Assembly: GCF_004364155.1 (NCBI RefSeq) | Contig: NZ_SOAZ01000020.1 | Location: forward strand, 1 to 54,842 | Reading direction: 5' to 3' | Length of the DNA stretch: 54,842 nt | Origin: Fonticella tunisiensis | Lineage (GTDB): Bacteria > Bacillota > Clostridia > Clostridiales > Caloramatoraceae | Shown: positions 45,898-54,842 of the stretch, one piece after another | Position numbering within the stretch: the stretch's first letter is position 1 | Layout: each line of letters begins with the position of its first letter | Program-made: the position numbers and the translations under genes | Notes under the pieces: generated by a model | What the model was told of the DNA's origin: nothing | Database searches by the model: none | Seen by the model: only the letters and a program-made list of their open reading frames with translations

Positions 45898-47078
45898 ATA
45901 TAAAGGGAGTTTTAACAGTTTTTAATAAAGAAATTAAGGATCTTTTCAGGGATAGAAAAACATTAGTAGTTGGAATACTTATACCTTTTTTAATATTTCC
46001 ACTTATATTTGGCCTTATGGGAAGGGGAATTGAGAGCAGTACAAAGAAGGTGGAAGAAAACCTTAAAATAGGTGTAGTTGATAAGGGAAACAGCTCCCTC
46101 AGCAAATTCTTAAAATCACAGCAAAAGGTTACGGTAATTGATTCTCAGGATATTCAAAAGGACGTTAAGGATGGGAAGGTATATGTTGGATTGATAATTC
46201 CCGAAAATTTTGATAATATGGTTAATGAAAATAAACAAGTTGATTTAAAGATGGTTATGGATGATTCAAGTCAGAGTTCAATGATGGCCCAGGGAAGCCT
46301 TGGGGCAATGATTGAAGCCTATTCCAAAGAAGTGGTAAAGTCAAGGTTAACGTCAAGGGGGATTGACCCTATAATACTTACTCCCTTTACTACAAGCATA
46401 GAAACCGTCTCAAAGGAGCAGGGAGGATTTACAAAGTTTATGATGTCCCTTATGCTTCCACTTATGCTGTTAATGTATGCCGTATCGGGGCCATTGGCTG
46501 CAGCCATTGACTTAGGTGCAGGTGAAAAGGAAAGAGGAACTTTAGAACCTCTTTTGACAACCCAAACAAGCAGAATGAACCTTCTCTTTGGAAAGTTCTT
46601 TGCAATTACTGTAATGGGAGTTATAGGTGTAATATCATCTATTGCAGGCCTGATGATATCTATGAAGATATCACCAGGAGTTTTCGGAGGGAAAGGCGGG
46701 CTGTCATTTCCAATACCGGCCTTAGTTATAATGGGTATTTTAACCATACTTTTAACAATGGTTTTTGGGGCCCTCGAGCTTTCAATAAGTATATATGCAA
46801 GGTCATTTAAAGAGGCACAGACATACCTTACTCCATTTACCTTCATAGGTATGGCTGCGGCATATGGAACATATGCTATGGAAATAAAAAATGTAAGCCT
46901 GTTCCTCTTTAACATTCCTCTAGTAAACGCATCCCTTGTAATGAAGGAGTTAATAAACGGCTTATTTAACCCTGTCCATATAGCAATAACATTTGTGTGG
47001 ATCTTCGTATATGCAGCAGCGGCAATAGCCTTTGCAAGATACATGTTCTCAAGGGAAAGGGTAATATTTAGAACATAA
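45894..47078 (+). CDS. ABC-2 type exporter permease (NatB-like)
   Basis: This 394-residue ABC-2 permease has one N-terminal membrane segment, a large extracytoplasmic region (about 50-180) and a C-terminal bundle of five to six segments with the GEKERGTLEPLLTT loop typical of NatB proteins. It is coupled to the ATPase gene by an ATGA overlap. The substrate may be sodium, a drug or a peptide and cannot be read from sequence. Confidence 0.9.
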   Translation: MNIKGVLTVFNKEIKDLFRDRKTLVVGILIPFLIFPLIFGLMGRGIESSTKKVEENLKIGVVDKGNSSLSKFLKSQQKVTVIDSQDIQKDVKDGKVYVGLIIPENFDNMVNENKQVDLKMVMDDSSQSSMMAQGSLGAMIEAYSKEVVKSRLTSRGIDPIILTPFTTSIETVSKEQGGFTKFMMSLMLPLMLLMYAVSGPLAAAIDLGAGEKERGTLEPLLTTQTSRMNLLFGKFFAITVMGVIGVISSIAGLMISMKISPGVFGGKGGLSFPIPALVIMGILTILLTMVFGALELSISIYARSFKEAQTYLTPFTFIGMAAAYGTYAMEIKNVSLFLFNIPLVNASLVMKELINGLFNPVHIAITFVWIFVYAAAAIAFARYMFSRERVIFRT

Positions 47079-47106
47079 AAGGCATGTCTGTGCATGCCTT
47101 TTATAA
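47074..47106. terminator. Terminator between natB-like gene and the convergent small gene
   Basis: AAAAGGCATG-TCTG-TGCATGCCTTTT lies between convergent stops and serves both. Confidence 0.85.
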
Positions 47107-47523
47107 TTGCTGTGTTTCAATAAATTCATTAAGAAGCGCTGACAGCGAAGCGTTTATATAGTCAACTTTATCCTTAAGCAATCTGAAGCTTTCAGCATAA
47201 ATATCACTAACTTCAATTAAAGATAAATTATGCTTTAAAGAAAGGAATCTCTTATAGGCAGGTATATAAAGGTTGTTAATAAAAAAGTTCTTTCCTGATA
47301 AGGACGGGTTATTCTCAAAGTATCTTGATTTTAAGAATCCACAGCATTGATAAAAGTAAATGGAGCCTTCTTTATAAATGTTATGGCACCTGTTGTAGGA
47401 TTCCATTGAGCTTTTAGGAACTTTAATTCCTCTAAGATGATTTGATGTGCTTGAGATCATTTTTTCAATATCCTTCATTTTGAAAAGCAACTTTACCGCA
47501 TCAGCATTTCTTTTATACTCCAA
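47101..47523 (-). CDS. Hypothetical protein of unknown function
   Basis: This 140-residue protein looks largely helical with no signal peptide or membrane segment. Cysteines in HNIYKEG...YQCCGFLKS are notable but there is no domain I recognise. It starts with TTG at 47523 behind GGAGGTCC. The 296 bp between it and gltX, on the divergent side, contain only AT-rich sequence, with a possible TTGACT (47728) promoter element for gltX. Confidence 0.6.
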   Translation of the reverse strand: MEYKRNADAVKLLFKMKDIEKMISSTSNHLRGIKVPKSSMESYNRCHNIYKEGSIYFYQCCGFLKSRYFENNPSLSGKNFFINNLYIPAYKRFLSLKHNLSLIEVSDIYAESFRLLKDKVDYINASLSALLNEFIETQQL

Positions 47524-47822
47524 AGGACCTCCACCCCACCCGAATATTTACTCTCTAATAAATATTATGTTCAAGCAGTATGTTTAATGAATGAATAAAT
47601 GTATTGAAAACTACGCAGAAGGGTTCTGATATTGATGGAAGATTGGTGATAAGCATTTATAAAAGGGTATAGGTTAAAAAGATGTTTACCTTTGATATTT
47701 TTACTGAATTTTAAGTGAGAAAACTTTGACTTATTCAGTTTACAGTTGAAAAAAATGCCTGAAAAATATAAAATTTAAAGGATGGATATACTAGAAGCTA
47801 AGGAATTTTGGAGGTGTAGTTG

Positions 47823-49277
47823 ATGGAAAGGGTAAGATTTGCCCCGAGTCCAACAGGGCATTTGCATATAGGCGGAGCAAGAACAGCACTTTTTAACTAT
47901 CTTTATGCAAAGCATACAGGTGGAAAGTTTATAGTTAGAATTGAGGATACGGATTTGAACCGTTCAACGGAGGAGTCTGAAAAGGTAATAATAGAAGGGT
48001 TAAAGTGGCTAGGTATAATATGGGATGAAGGAATAGAAGTGGGAGGAGATTACGGCCCATATCGTTCAACCGAGAGGACATATATATACAATCCCTATGT
48101 TGAAAGGCTTCTAAAGGAAGGCAAGGCTTATCTTTGTTATTGCACTGAAGAGGAGCTGGAGGCTGAAAGACAGGCCTTCGCTGCAAGGGGAGAAATGCCA
48201 AGATATTCAGGAAAATGCAGACATTTAACTGAGGAGGACAGAAGGAGGCTTGAGTCAGAGGGAAGAAAGCCCGTTGTAAGGTTTAGGGTTCCCGATGATG
48301 AAGTTATTGTTGTTGATGATATTGTAAGGGGAAGGGTTGAATTCAACTCAAAGGATATAGGAGACTTTATAATTGTAAAGTCCGATGGAATACCTGTATA
48401 TAACTTTGCTGTTACGATAGACGACCACCTTATGAAGATCACAACAGTTATAAGGGGTGAAGAGCATCTTTCAAACACTCCAAGGCAGATTTTAATATAC
48501 AAAGCCCTTGATTTTGATGTTCCAAAGTTTGCCCATGTATCCCTGATACTTGGCAAGGACAGGTCCAAAATGAGCAAAAGGCATGGTTCAACCTGGGTTG
48601 AACAGTACAGAGATGCAGGATACCTGCCGGAGGCGATAGTAAACTTTTTAGCCCTGCTTGGATGGTCTCCCCAGGGGGAAGAGGAGATATTCTCCCTCGA
48701 TGAACTTATTGACATGTTCACCCTCGATAGAGTGGTTAAAAATCCTGCGGTATTTGATATTGATAAATTAAATCATATAAATGGTATATATATTAGAAAG
48801 AGCCCCGTGGAAAGAATAGTTGACCTTGCCATTCCTCATCTTGTTTCTGTTGGATATGTTACGGAGGAATTTGCAAAGGAAAACAGGGAATGGATAACAA
48901 AGGTTGTTGAAGCAGTTAAGGATGGGCTTCCATACGTTGGAGATATTGTAAATCATGTTGGCATATTCTTTGGAGATGAAGTAAGACTTGAAAATGAAGA
49001 AGCTGCTGAGGTATTAAAACAGGAACATGTATCTGCACTCCTTGATGAGTTTTTGAATATGATAAAAGAGGCAGAAGAAGTTAATTTAGAGTTTGCACAG
49101 GGACTATTTAAGGAGCTTAGGAAGAAAACCGGTGTAAAGGGCAAGGCGCTTTTTATGCCTGTAAGAGTTGCAATAACGGGTCAGGTCCACGGGCCAGAGC
49201 TTGTGAATATAATCGATATAATGGGAAAAGATAAATTAATAAAAAGAATTGAATATACTAAAAACAATTTGATATAA
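47823..49277 (+). CDS. gltX: Glutamate--tRNA ligase
   Basis: GltX charges tRNA-Glu (and in many Firmicutes tRNA-Gln). The 484-residue class I enzyme has the HIGH-type motif APSPTGHLHIGGART at its start, a CYCTEEE zinc-like knuckle, and KMSKRHGS in the second catalytic motif (near residue 244). ATG at 47823 is preferred over the adjacent TTG at 47820; GGAGGTG lies ahead. It precedes cysS with a T-box in between. Confidence 0.96.
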   Translation: MERVRFAPSPTGHLHIGGARTALFNYLYAKHTGGKFIVRIEDTDLNRSTEESEKVIIEGLKWLGIIWDEGIEVGGDYGPYRSTERTYIYNPYVERLLKEGKAYLCYCTEEELEAERQAFAARGEMPRYSGKCRHLTEEDRRRLESEGRKPVVRFRVPDDEVIVVDDIVRGRVEFNSKDIGDFIIVKSDGIPVYNFAVTIDDHLMKITTVIRGEEHLSNTPRQILIYKALDFDVPKFAHVSLILGKDRSKMSKRHGSTWVEQYRDAGYLPEAIVNFLALLGWSPQGEEEIFSLDELIDMFTLDRVVKNPAVFDIDKLNHINGIYIRKSPVERIVDLAIPHLVSVGYVTEEFAKENREWITKVVEAVKDGLPYVGDIVNHVGIFFGDEVRLENEEAAEVLKQEHVSALLDEFLNMIKEAEEVNLEFAQGLFKELRKKTGVKGKALFMPVRVAITGQVHGPELVNIIDIMGKDKLIKRIEYTKNNLI

Positions 49278-49278
49278 T
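49249..49278 (+). promoter_or_regulatory. Promoter of the cysS T-box transcript
   Basis: TTGAAT (49249-49254) and TATAAT (49273-49278) are separated by 18 bp and overlap the end of gltX. Confidence 0.65.
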
Positions 49279-49285
49279 ATCAAAA

Positions 49286-49516
49286 AAAGCATTGAAGGGA
49301 AAGAGTAGGGGAGGAGTTCATTTAAGAGAGAAGCTGTCAATGGCTGAGAGCAGCTTTAATGAATATTTCCGAAGGTGCGTCCCGGAGCTTCTCTATTGAA
49401 ACCATTAGATAGAGACGGATAAACCGTTATATTTTTGAGTGAGGCCTTTGCCTAATTAGAGTGGAACCACGGAGAGCCCTTCGTCTCTAAATCGAGATGA
49501 AGGGCTTTTTTACATA
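49286..49516 (+). promoter_or_regulatory. T-box riboswitch of cysS
   Basis: This is a leader of about 230 nt that senses uncharged tRNA. The specifier region contains GGTGCGTCC, with TGC matching a cysteine codon. The conserved T-box AATTAGAGTGGAACCACGG (49454-49472) and the terminator AGCCCTTCGTCTC/GAGATGAAGGGCT with T-run (49474-49511) are complete. Uncharged tRNA-Cys would switch it to the antiterminator and turn on cysS-mrnC. Confidence 0.93.
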
Positions 49517-49535
49517 GGTGGAAAGGAGAATGGAT

Positions 49536-50939
49536 ATGGGTATTAAGATCTATAATACTATGACAAGAAAAAAAGAAGAATTTGTTCCTGTTACTTCAGG
49601 CGAGGTTAAGATGTATGTATGTGGCCCTACTGTGTACAACTTCTTTCATATAGGAAATGCAAGAACCTTTATCGTATTTGATACCGTAAGAAGGTATTTC
49701 GAGTACAGGGGGTACAGGGTGAAATTCATTCAGAATTTTACCGACATCGATGATAAGCTTATTAAAAAGGCCAATGAGAAAGGTACAACTGTTAAGGAAG
49801 TGGCAGAGAGATTTATTGAGGAATATTACAAGGATGCAGATGCATTAAAACTTAAGCGAGCAACTGTAAATCCAAAGGCAACTGAGCATATTAATGAAAT
49901 AATAAAATTTATAAAGGATCTTGAGGATAAGGGATATGCCTATGCTGTAGATGGGGATGTATTCTTTAGAACTAAAAAGTTCAAAGAGTATGGAAAGCTT
50001 TCACATCAAAATATAGATGAACTTGAGTCAGGAAGCAGAATTGAGGTTGATGAAAGAAAGGAAGACCCACTGGATTTTGTACTGTGGAAGTCACAAAAGC
50101 CTGGAGAGCCTGGATGGGAGAGCCCATGGGGAGTTGGAAGACCGGGATGGCATATAGAGTGCTCCGCTATGGCAAGCAGCCTGCTTGGAGAAACGATAGA
50201 TATTCATGGAGGTGGAGCTGACCTTGCCTTTCCACATCATGAAAATGAAATTGCCCAGAGTGAGGCAAGGAGCGGCAAACCCTTTGCAAACTACTGGATG
50301 CATGTAGCCTTTTTGAACGTAAACAATCAGAAAATGTCAAAATCCACAGGAAACTTTTTTACTGCAAGGGAAATACTTGAAAAGTATGATTCAGAGGTTG
50401 TAAGGCTTTTTATGATTTCAGGGCATTATAGAAATCCAATAAACTTCAGCATAGAACTTTTAGATCAGGCAAAGTCAGCCCTTGAAAGGCTCTATAACTC
50501 TGTAAATCATCTAGAGTACATTATAGAGGCTGCACAGGACAGAGAACTTACAGATGAGGAAAGGGATTTTGCAAATAAGCTTGACGGATACAGGGAAAGG
50601 TACATTGAGGTTATGGATGATGACTTTAACACAGCTGATGCTTCATCGGTTCTTTTTGATATAGTAAGGGATGTTAATATCTTTATAAAAGAATCCACGG
50701 CAAAATCCCTTGCTGAAAAGGCCCTTGGTCTTTTAAGGGAGCTTGGCCAGCCCCTTGGAATACTTCAAAGGAGCACAAAGGGGGAACTTGATGAGGAAAT
50801 TCAAAGGTTGGTTGAAGAAAGGCAGAAGGCGAGAAAGGAAAAGAACTTTGCCCTTGCAGATAAAATAAGGGATGAGCTTAAGGCAAGGGGAATTATTCTT
50901 GAAGATACTCCACAGGGAGTTAGATGGAAGAGGGTATGA
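49536..50939 (+). CDS. cysS: Cysteine--tRNA ligase
   Basis: CysS charges tRNA-Cys. The 467-residue class I enzyme has the [19 protein letters not shown] motif with a zinc-ligand Cys near the start, [10 protein letters not shown] with another ligand, and [11 protein letters not shown] at 49536 is chosen because AAAGGAG is seven bases ahead; an ATG at 49530 and a GTG at 49518 lie too close to or before it. Expression is controlled by the T-box upstream, and mrnC follows seven bases after the stop. Confidence 0.95.
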   Translation: MGIKIYNTMTRKKEEFVPVTSGEVKMYVCGPTVYNFFHIGNARTFIVFDTVRRYFEYRGYRVKFIQNFTDIDDKLIKKANEKGTTVKEVAERFIEEYYKDADALKLKRATVNPKATEHINEIIKFIKDLEDKGYAYAVDGDVFFRTKKFKEYGKLSHQNIDELESGSRIEVDERKEDPLDFVLWKSQKPGEPGWESPWGVGRPGWHIECSAMASSLLGETIDIHGGGADLAFPHHENEIAQSEARSGKPFANYWMHVAFLNVNNQKMSKSTGNFFTAREILEKYDSEVVRLFMISGHYRNPINFSIELLDQAKSALERLYNSVNHLEYIIEAAQDRELTDEERDFANKLDGYRERYIEVMDDDFNTADASSVLFDIVRDVNIFIKESTAKSLAEKALGLLRELGQPLGILQRSTKGELDEEIQRLVEERQKARKEKNFALADKIRDELKARGIILEDTPQGVRWKRV

Positions 50940-50946
50940 TATATTA

Positions 50947-51360
50947 ATGTTTAATGCTGAAAAGTATATAAATCTGGGAGAAATGGACGTTAGAATGCTA
51001 AATCCCCTTGTATGGGCATATATAGGGGATGCTGTATATGAGGTTTATGTAAGAAGCTTTATAATTTCAAACACAAAAAAAAACTCCCACGACCTCCATG
51101 TAGAGTCAATTAAGTTTGTCAAGGCAGGTGCCCAGTCTGAAATTCTCGAGGAGCTTATGCCTTATCTTACCGAAGAGGAGCAAAACGTTGTAAGAAGGGG
51201 AAGAAACACGAGGACAGGGCATGTTCCTAAAAATGCCGATGTAATAGACTATAGAAGAGCAACTGCATTGGAAGGGCTAATAGGTTACCTGTACCTTATG
51301 AAGCGCTTCGAAAGAATTGATGAAATAATGAATATTGTATTTGAAAGGACAACCTCATAA
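50947..51360 (+). CDS. mrnC: Mini-ribonuclease III
   Basis: MrnC matures 23S rRNA ends and has the RNase III catalytic domain without a dsRNA-binding domain. The 137-residue protein shows LNPLVWAYIGDAVYEVYVR with the catalytic aspartate in GDAVYE, and a second acidic site in ATALEGLIGYLYL. The ATG is preceded by AGAGGG at wide spacing. The same cysS-mrnC-(rlmB) order occurs in Bacillus. Confidence 0.94.
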   Translation: MFNAEKYINLGEMDVRMLNPLVWAYIGDAVYEVYVRSFIISNTKKNSHDLHVESIKFVKAGAQSEILEELMPYLTEEEQNVVRRGRNTRTGHVPKNADVIDYRRATALEGLIGYLYLMKRFERIDEIMNIVFERTTS

Positions 51361-51377
51361 GGCGTCCTTTGAAAAAC

Positions 51378-51410
51378 GGGAAGGGGGACAGTTCTTCCCT
51401 CTTTTTATTT
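51378..51410 (+). terminator. Terminator of cysS-mrnC
   Basis: GGGAAG and CTTCCC flank a loop and are followed by TCTTTTTATTTT. The stem is short. Confidence 0.65.
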
Positions 51411-51648
51411 TGGGTGTATCTCATAAAGCGGGGTTATAATTTTTGGTGAAAGTCCAGTAAGTGCAGTTTAAAAGAAGCACTATGGATAAACATAAGGCAT
51501 AATGGAAATATTGGAGTAAAGGCTTGAGAGTAAAGCAGCCTGTAATCTTTGGTTTATTTTCAAAACAGATTTTAGAACAAAGTAGGGTGAACTGCTTACC
51601 AATTTGTTATATAATATGACATAAGATTGTCAGAGAGGTGGAGCATAA
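51411..51648 (+). other. Intergenic region upstream of thyX, possibly structured
   Basis: No gene is seen here. There is a GC-richer stretch around 51430-51550 with GGCT...AGCC and AGTGC...GCACT stems, and then a TATAAT (51610-51615) that probably serves thyX. I cannot name an RNA family for it. Confidence 0.35.
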
Positions 51649-52422
51649 ATGGAAGCAAAATTAAAAGTTAAGTTAATTGCATATACACCGGATCCTGAGA
51701 AGATAGTGGCATCTGCTGCAAAGCTTTGCTATAGCAAAGCAGGCGTTGATAATATCATGGAAAATCTGACGGATGAGAACACAAGTAAATTTTTGAATAT
51801 GCTTATGAGCCTTGGACATGAAAGCCCTATTGAGCATGTGAGTTTCACATTTGCTGTTGAAGGAGTTTCCAGAACCCTTTCCCATCAGCTTGTAAGGCAT
51901 AGAATTGCGTCCTATTCCCAGCAGAGCCAGAGGTATGTTAAGCTTGAACAGTTTGAATACATAATACCTCCTTCAATTGAAGTTATTCCTGAGGCAAAGA
52001 AGCTATTTATAAAGACAATGGAGCAGCAGCAGAAAGCCTATAATGAATTGTCCCTTATGCTCAAAGAGAAGCACTTAAGGAGGCTGGTGGAAGAGGGATA
52101 TGACGAAGGAAAAGCGGAAAAAATGGCGGAGAAAATGGCTATAGAGGATGCAAGGTACGTTTTCCCAAATGCATGCGAAACCAAGATAGTATTTACAATG
52201 AACGCAAGGTCCCTTCTTAATTTCTTCAGCCATAGATGCTGCAACAGAGCACAATGGGAGATCAGAAGAATGGCAGATGAAATGCTAAAGGAAGTTAAAA
52301 AAGTTGCCCCGAATCTCTTTAAACATGCAGGGCCATCCTGTATTTCGGGTCCTTGTCCGGAAGGGTCAATGACATGTGGTAAAATAATCGAAGTAAGGGA
52401 AAAATATAATGGTATGAGGTAA
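51649..52422 (+). CDS. thyX: Flavin-dependent thymidylate synthase ThyX
   Basis: ThyX makes dTMP with a flavin and methylene-tetrahydrofolate and suits anaerobes. The 257-residue protein has the ThyX signature [16 protein letters not shown] (RHRxxSxxxxSxRY) near residue 83, the upstream [17 protein letters not shown], and [30 protein letters not shown] precedes the ATG. It lies between mrnC and rlmB, separated by its own probable promoter. Confidence 0.96.
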   Translation: MEAKLKVKLIAYTPDPEKIVASAAKLCYSKAGVDNIMENLTDENTSKFLNMLMSLGHESPIEHVSFTFAVEGVSRTLSHQLVRHRIASYSQQSQRYVKLEQFEYIIPPSIEVIPEAKKLFIKTMEQQQKAYNELSLMLKEKHLRRLVEEGYDEGKAEKMAEKMAIEDARYVFPNACETKIVFTMNARSLLNFFSHRCCNRAQWEIRRMADEMLKEVKKVAPNLFKHAGPSCISGPCPEGSMTCGKIIEVREKYNGMR

Positions 52423-52440
52423 ATGAAAGGATGATTGTTT

Positions 52441-53259
52441 ATGAAAAATCAAAAGGATGCAGGTAAGAAGCACGCAAGTAGAGTAAGAAGAGATAGGGAA
52501 ACGGAAATAGATTTCGAAAAAGATGAAAATATAGTTGAGGGAAGAAACCCGGTTATAGAAGCAATAAAATCAGGAAGAACGATAGAAAAGCTTTATGTTG
52601 CAAAGGGAGATCTTGAAGGTTCAATAAAAATGATAATTTCCATGGCAAAGGATAGGGGGATAGTAATCAGCGAGGTTGACAGGAGAAAGCTTGATGAACT
52701 GTCCCGGGGTGGAATCCATCAGGGGGTTTTGGCAGTTGTATCTCCATATCAGTATTCATCGATGGATGATATATTAAGCTATGCAGAGGAGAAAGGAGAG
52801 GATCCATTTGTTATAATACTTGATGAAATAGAAGATCCGCACAACTTGGGCTCAATTGTAAGAACAGCCAATATATGTGGTGCCCATGGGGTAATTATAC
52901 CTAAAAGGCGTTCTGCACTGGTAACTGCAGCGGTTGCAAAGGCATCAGCCGGAGCTGTTGAGTATACAAAAATAGCAAAGGTAACAAACATTACCCAAAC
53001 TATTAAGAAGTTAAAGGATAGAGGAATATGGGTAATGGGTGCTGATATGGACGGAAGCATAGTATATGAGAGCAACATGAAGGGTCCAATAGCCCTTGTT
53101 ATAGGCAGTGAAGGAAGAGGTATTTCAAGGCTTGTTAGAGAAAACTGTGATATGATTGTAAGCGTCCCTGTGAAAGGTCAGATAAACTCCCTTAATGCAT
53201 CTGTTGCAGCTGGTATTATTATGTATGAAGTTGTAAGACAAAGGAGTAGCACAAGGTGA
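52441..53259 (+). CDS. rlmB: 23S rRNA (guanosine-2'-O-)-methyltransferase RlmB
   Basis: This is a SpoU/TrmH-family trefoil-knot methyltransferase. The 272-residue protein has an N-terminal L30e-like region (EGRNPVIEAIKSGRTIEKLYVA) and the motifs ILDEIEDPHNLGSIVRTA, IGSEGRGISRLVREN and SLNASVAAGI. ATG at 52441 is preferred over a TTG at 52435; GAAAGGATG is upstream. The stop overlaps the yacP start by four bases. Confidence 0.93.
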   Translation: MKNQKDAGKKHASRVRRDRETEIDFEKDENIVEGRNPVIEAIKSGRTIEKLYVAKGDLEGSIKMIISMAKDRGIVISEVDRRKLDELSRGGIHQGVLAVVSPYQYSSMDDILSYAEEKGEDPFVIILDEIEDPHNLGSIVRTANICGAHGVIIPKRRSALVTAAVAKASAGAVEYTKIAKVTNITQTIKKLKDRGIWVMGADMDGSIVYESNMKGPIALVIGSEGRGISRLVRENCDMIVSVPVKGQINSLNASVAAGIIMYEVVRQRSSTR

Positions 53260-53774
53260 GTCAATTAAAGTTTATTATGGTGGATGGGTACAATGTGATA
53301 AATGCCTGGCAGCAGCTCAAGGCTCTTAGAGAGGAGAGCCTTGAGGATGCAAGGGACAAACTTGTAGATATGATGCAGGATTTTACTGCCTATAGAGGCA
53401 TAAAGGTCATAGTGGTTTTTGATGCACACCTTGTCAGGGGAAGTATTGAGAAGCATGAAAAGTACGGCAATATTGAAGTAGTATACACAAAAGAGGGTGA
53501 AACGGCGGACTGTTATATTGAAAGAACAATTGTTGAACTTTCAAAAAAAGGTGAAGTTGGTGTAGTTACCTTCGACTATCTTGAACAGAGGATTGCAATG
53601 CAGATGGGGGCAATAAGGATTACTCCAAGGGAGTTTCTGGCTGAGATTCAAAATGCCAAAAAAAGGATACAAGAAAAATCAAAATTAACCTATGTTGAGA
53701 AAAGAAATGGCCTTGAGGATCGCATTGATAAAAGCATTTTGGAAAAACTTGAAAAAATGCGTCGAAACCTTTGA
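53256..53774 (+). CDS. NYN-domain ribonuclease YacP (Rae1-like)
   Basis: This 172-residue protein has the PIN-like NYN fold: IMVDGYNVINAWQQL with the first acidic residue, VVFDAHLV, and VTFDYLEQRIA. In Bacillus Rae1 (YacP) is a ribosome-associated mRNA endonuclease. GTG at 53256 overlaps the rlmB stop. The gene order rlmB-yacP-sigH is the conserved Firmicutes order. Confidence 0.9.
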   Translation: MSQLKFIMVDGYNVINAWQQLKALREESLEDARDKLVDMMQDFTAYRGIKVIVVFDAHLVRGSIEKHEKYGNIEVVYTKEGETADCYIERTIVELSKKGEVGVVTFDYLEQRIAMQMGAIRITPREFLAEIQNAKKRIQEKSKLTYVEKRNGLEDRIDKSILEKLEKMRRNL

Positions 53775-53780
53775 AAATAC

Positions 53781-53810
53781 TTGACTTTTTAAAGTTTATG
53801 ACTATATAAT
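53781..53810 (+). promoter_or_regulatory. Promoter of sigH
   Basis: TTGACT (53781-53786) and TATAAT (53805-53810) are separated by 18 bp. Confidence 0.7.
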
Positions 53811-53851
53811 TTATTCTATACGGTGACCTTGCTTATCTCGGGGGGGAGGGA

Positions 53852-54499
53852 ATGGTGAAGACGAATTTGGAAGTGAAGCATACTTTGCATGACTTTGATA
53901 ACATGCTTGATGAAGAAATAGTTGTTTTAGCTAGAACTGGTGATAGTAGTGCAGAAGAATATCTTATAAACAAGTATAGAAACTATGTTAAAGCTAAAGC
54001 AAAGTCATATTTCCTGATTGGTGCCGATAAGGATGATATCTATCAGGAGGGGATGATTGGTTTATATAAGGCTATCAGGGATTTTAAACCAGATAAGCTA
54101 TCATCGTTCAGAGCCTTTGCTGAGCTCTGTATTACAAGGCAAATCATAACAGCAATTAAGACGGCGACGCGTCAAAAGCATATACCTTTGAACAGCTACA
54201 TATCCTTGAATAAGCCTATATATGATGAAGAATCGGACAGGACCCTTATAGATGTACTTTCAACAATTCATGTTTCAGACCCTGAGGAGCTTATAATAAG
54301 CAGGGAAGAAAGGATAAAAATTGAGAGGAAAATGTCTGAGATATTAAGCGATCTTGAAATGGAGGTTCTAAGATGCTATCTTGATGGTAAAAGCTATCAG
54401 GAGATTGCCTGTGATTTGGACAGACATGCGAAATCCATTGACAATGCCCTTCAAAGAGTAAAAAGGAAGCTGGAGAAATTTCTTAAAGAAGAGGAATAG
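53852..54499 (+). CDS. sigH: RNA polymerase sigma factor SigH (SpoIIA-independent stage 0)
   Basis: SigH is the stationary-phase sigma that starts sporulation. The 215-residue protein has region 2 (EEYLINKYRNYVKAKAKSYF, DDIYQEGMIGLYKAIRDFKP), the FAELCITRQIITAIKTATRQKH stretch, and a helix-turn-helix in region 4 (LDGKSYQEIACDLDRHAKSIDNALQRVKRKL). GGGGGGGAGGG lies ahead of the ATG. It is the expected neighbour of tuf in clostridia. Confidence 0.95.
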   Translation: MVKTNLEVKHTLHDFDNMLDEEIVVLARTGDSSAEEYLINKYRNYVKAKAKSYFLIGADKDDIYQEGMIGLYKAIRDFKPDKLSSFRAFAELCITRQIITAIKTATRQKHIPLNSYISLNKPIYDEESDRTLIDVLSTIHVSDPEELIISREERIKIERKMSEILSDLEMEVLRCYLDGKSYQEIACDLDRHAKSIDNALQRVKRKLEKFLKEEE

Positions 54500-54518
54500 A
54501 TTACTAGTTAAAATCATA

Positions 54519-54547
54519 TTGACATATGTTTTGCTTGAGTGTAAAAT
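54519..54547 (+). promoter_or_regulatory. Promoter of tRNA-Thr/tuf
   Basis: TTGACA (54519-54524) and TAAAAT (54542-54547) are separated by 17 bp. Confidence 0.75.
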
Positions 54548-54578
54548 AATTAATCGAAAGCAAAATAATATTCCTTTT

Positions 54579-54654
54579 GCCCATGTAGCTCAGTCGGCAG
54601 AGCGTCACCTTGGTAAGGTGGAGGTCACCGGTTCAATCCCGGTCATGGGCTCCA
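54579..54654 (+). tRNA. tRNA-Thr (anticodon GGT)
   Basis: GCCCATG (54579-54585) pairs with CATGGGC (54644-54650), followed by T and encoded CCA. The anticodon stem TCACC/GGTGG holds the loop TTGGTAA with GGT, and the T loop has TTCAATC. It lies between sigH and tuf, probably in one transcript with tuf. Confidence 0.95.
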
Positions 54655-54762
54655 TTATTTTACATATTGGATACGCCGGGATAAGTTTATTAAACGGTTT
54701 AGGCCGTTGAAAAACTATAAACTATTGGTTTTAATATATGTCAGAAGAAGGAGGAAAAAATA

Positions 54763-54842
54763 ATGGCAAAGGCACATTTTGAGAGAACCAAGCCACACGT
54801 AAACATTGGAACAATCGGTCACGTAGACCATGGAAAGACAAC
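54763..54842 (+). CDS. tuf: Elongation factor Tu (5' end only)
   Basis: The first 26 codons read [26 protein letters not shown], the N-terminus of EF-Tu with the start of the G1 P-loop (GHVDHGKT). AAGGAGG lies upstream. The gene continues beyond the right edge of the window. In clostridia rpmG, secE and nusG normally follow. Confidence 0.97.
   Translation, partial: MAKAHFERTKPHVNIGTIGHVDHGKT

Noticed and set aside
51430-51550. Cobalamin riboswitch or group II intron remnant (GGTGAAAGTCC)
   Set aside because: The B12 box and the other conserved intron or riboswitch segments are missing.
1-54842. CRISPR arrays, prophage or insertion-sequence transposases
   Set aside because: No regular spacer-repeat pattern and no transposase, integrase or phage gene was seen.

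Overview
The window is AT-rich, gene-dense, syntenic Firmicutes DNA and most likely comes from an anaerobic, spore-forming clostridium of the Clostridiaceae; a Caloramator/Fervidicella-like relative is my guess and is an inference. Supporting signs are strong GGAGG-type ribosome binding sites, frequent TTG/GTG starts, an adenosylcobalamin-dependent (oxygen-independent) ribonucleotide reductase, a type III glutamine synthetase, ThyX in place of ThyA, and sporulation genes (tgl, prkA-yhbH-spoVR, sigH).

Layout. Bases 1-740 hold an intact tRNA-Asn followed by a tandem array of decayed tRNA-Asn-like units, into which a foldback repeat appears to be inserted. Bases 0.8-10.3 kb carry loosely packed single genes: a Dabb protein, a 3-methyladenine glycosylase, an exported unknown, a CPBP-like membrane protein, nrdJ with a tandem NrdR-type operator, an RsmF-like methyltransferase, and tgl with an unknown partner. 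Bases 10.5-15 kb hold the prkA-yhbH-spoVR sporulation cluster. Bases 16-21.6 kb are a phosphate uptake operon with two tandem pstS genes, then pstC, pstA, pstB and phoU. Next come lepB, an EF-G paralogue lacking the usual switch II histidine, and the acetyl-CoA carboxylase operon accB-C-D-A.

From 29.2 kb the window follows the classic Firmicutes order: (small Tyr/Gly-rich ORF) ctsR-mcsA-mcsB-clpC, radA-disA, carD, a PIN-TRAM gene, ispD, ispF, gltX, [T-box] cysS-mrnC, thyX, rlmB, yacP/rae1, sigH, tRNA-Thr and the start of tuf. Relative to Bacillus subtilis, glnN plus asnB have come in between ispD and ispF, and a NatAB-type ABC exporter between ispF and gltX. The genes cover protein quality control (McsB/ClpC arginine-phosphate degradation under CtsR), DNA-damage signalling (RadA, DisA), isoprenoid precursors, tRNA charging, and entry into sporulation.

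The main unexplained structure is a family of AT-rich foldback repeats (about 170-270 bp, at least seven recognisable copies plus end fragments) found only between genes. Their outer ends are near-perfect inverted repeats. Their internal stems differ between copies but stay self-complementary, and they share an apical core close to GTGTTTAAGCAAAGCGAGTT. They behave like a MITE or a dispersed structured-RNA family. I do not recognise them as a named element.
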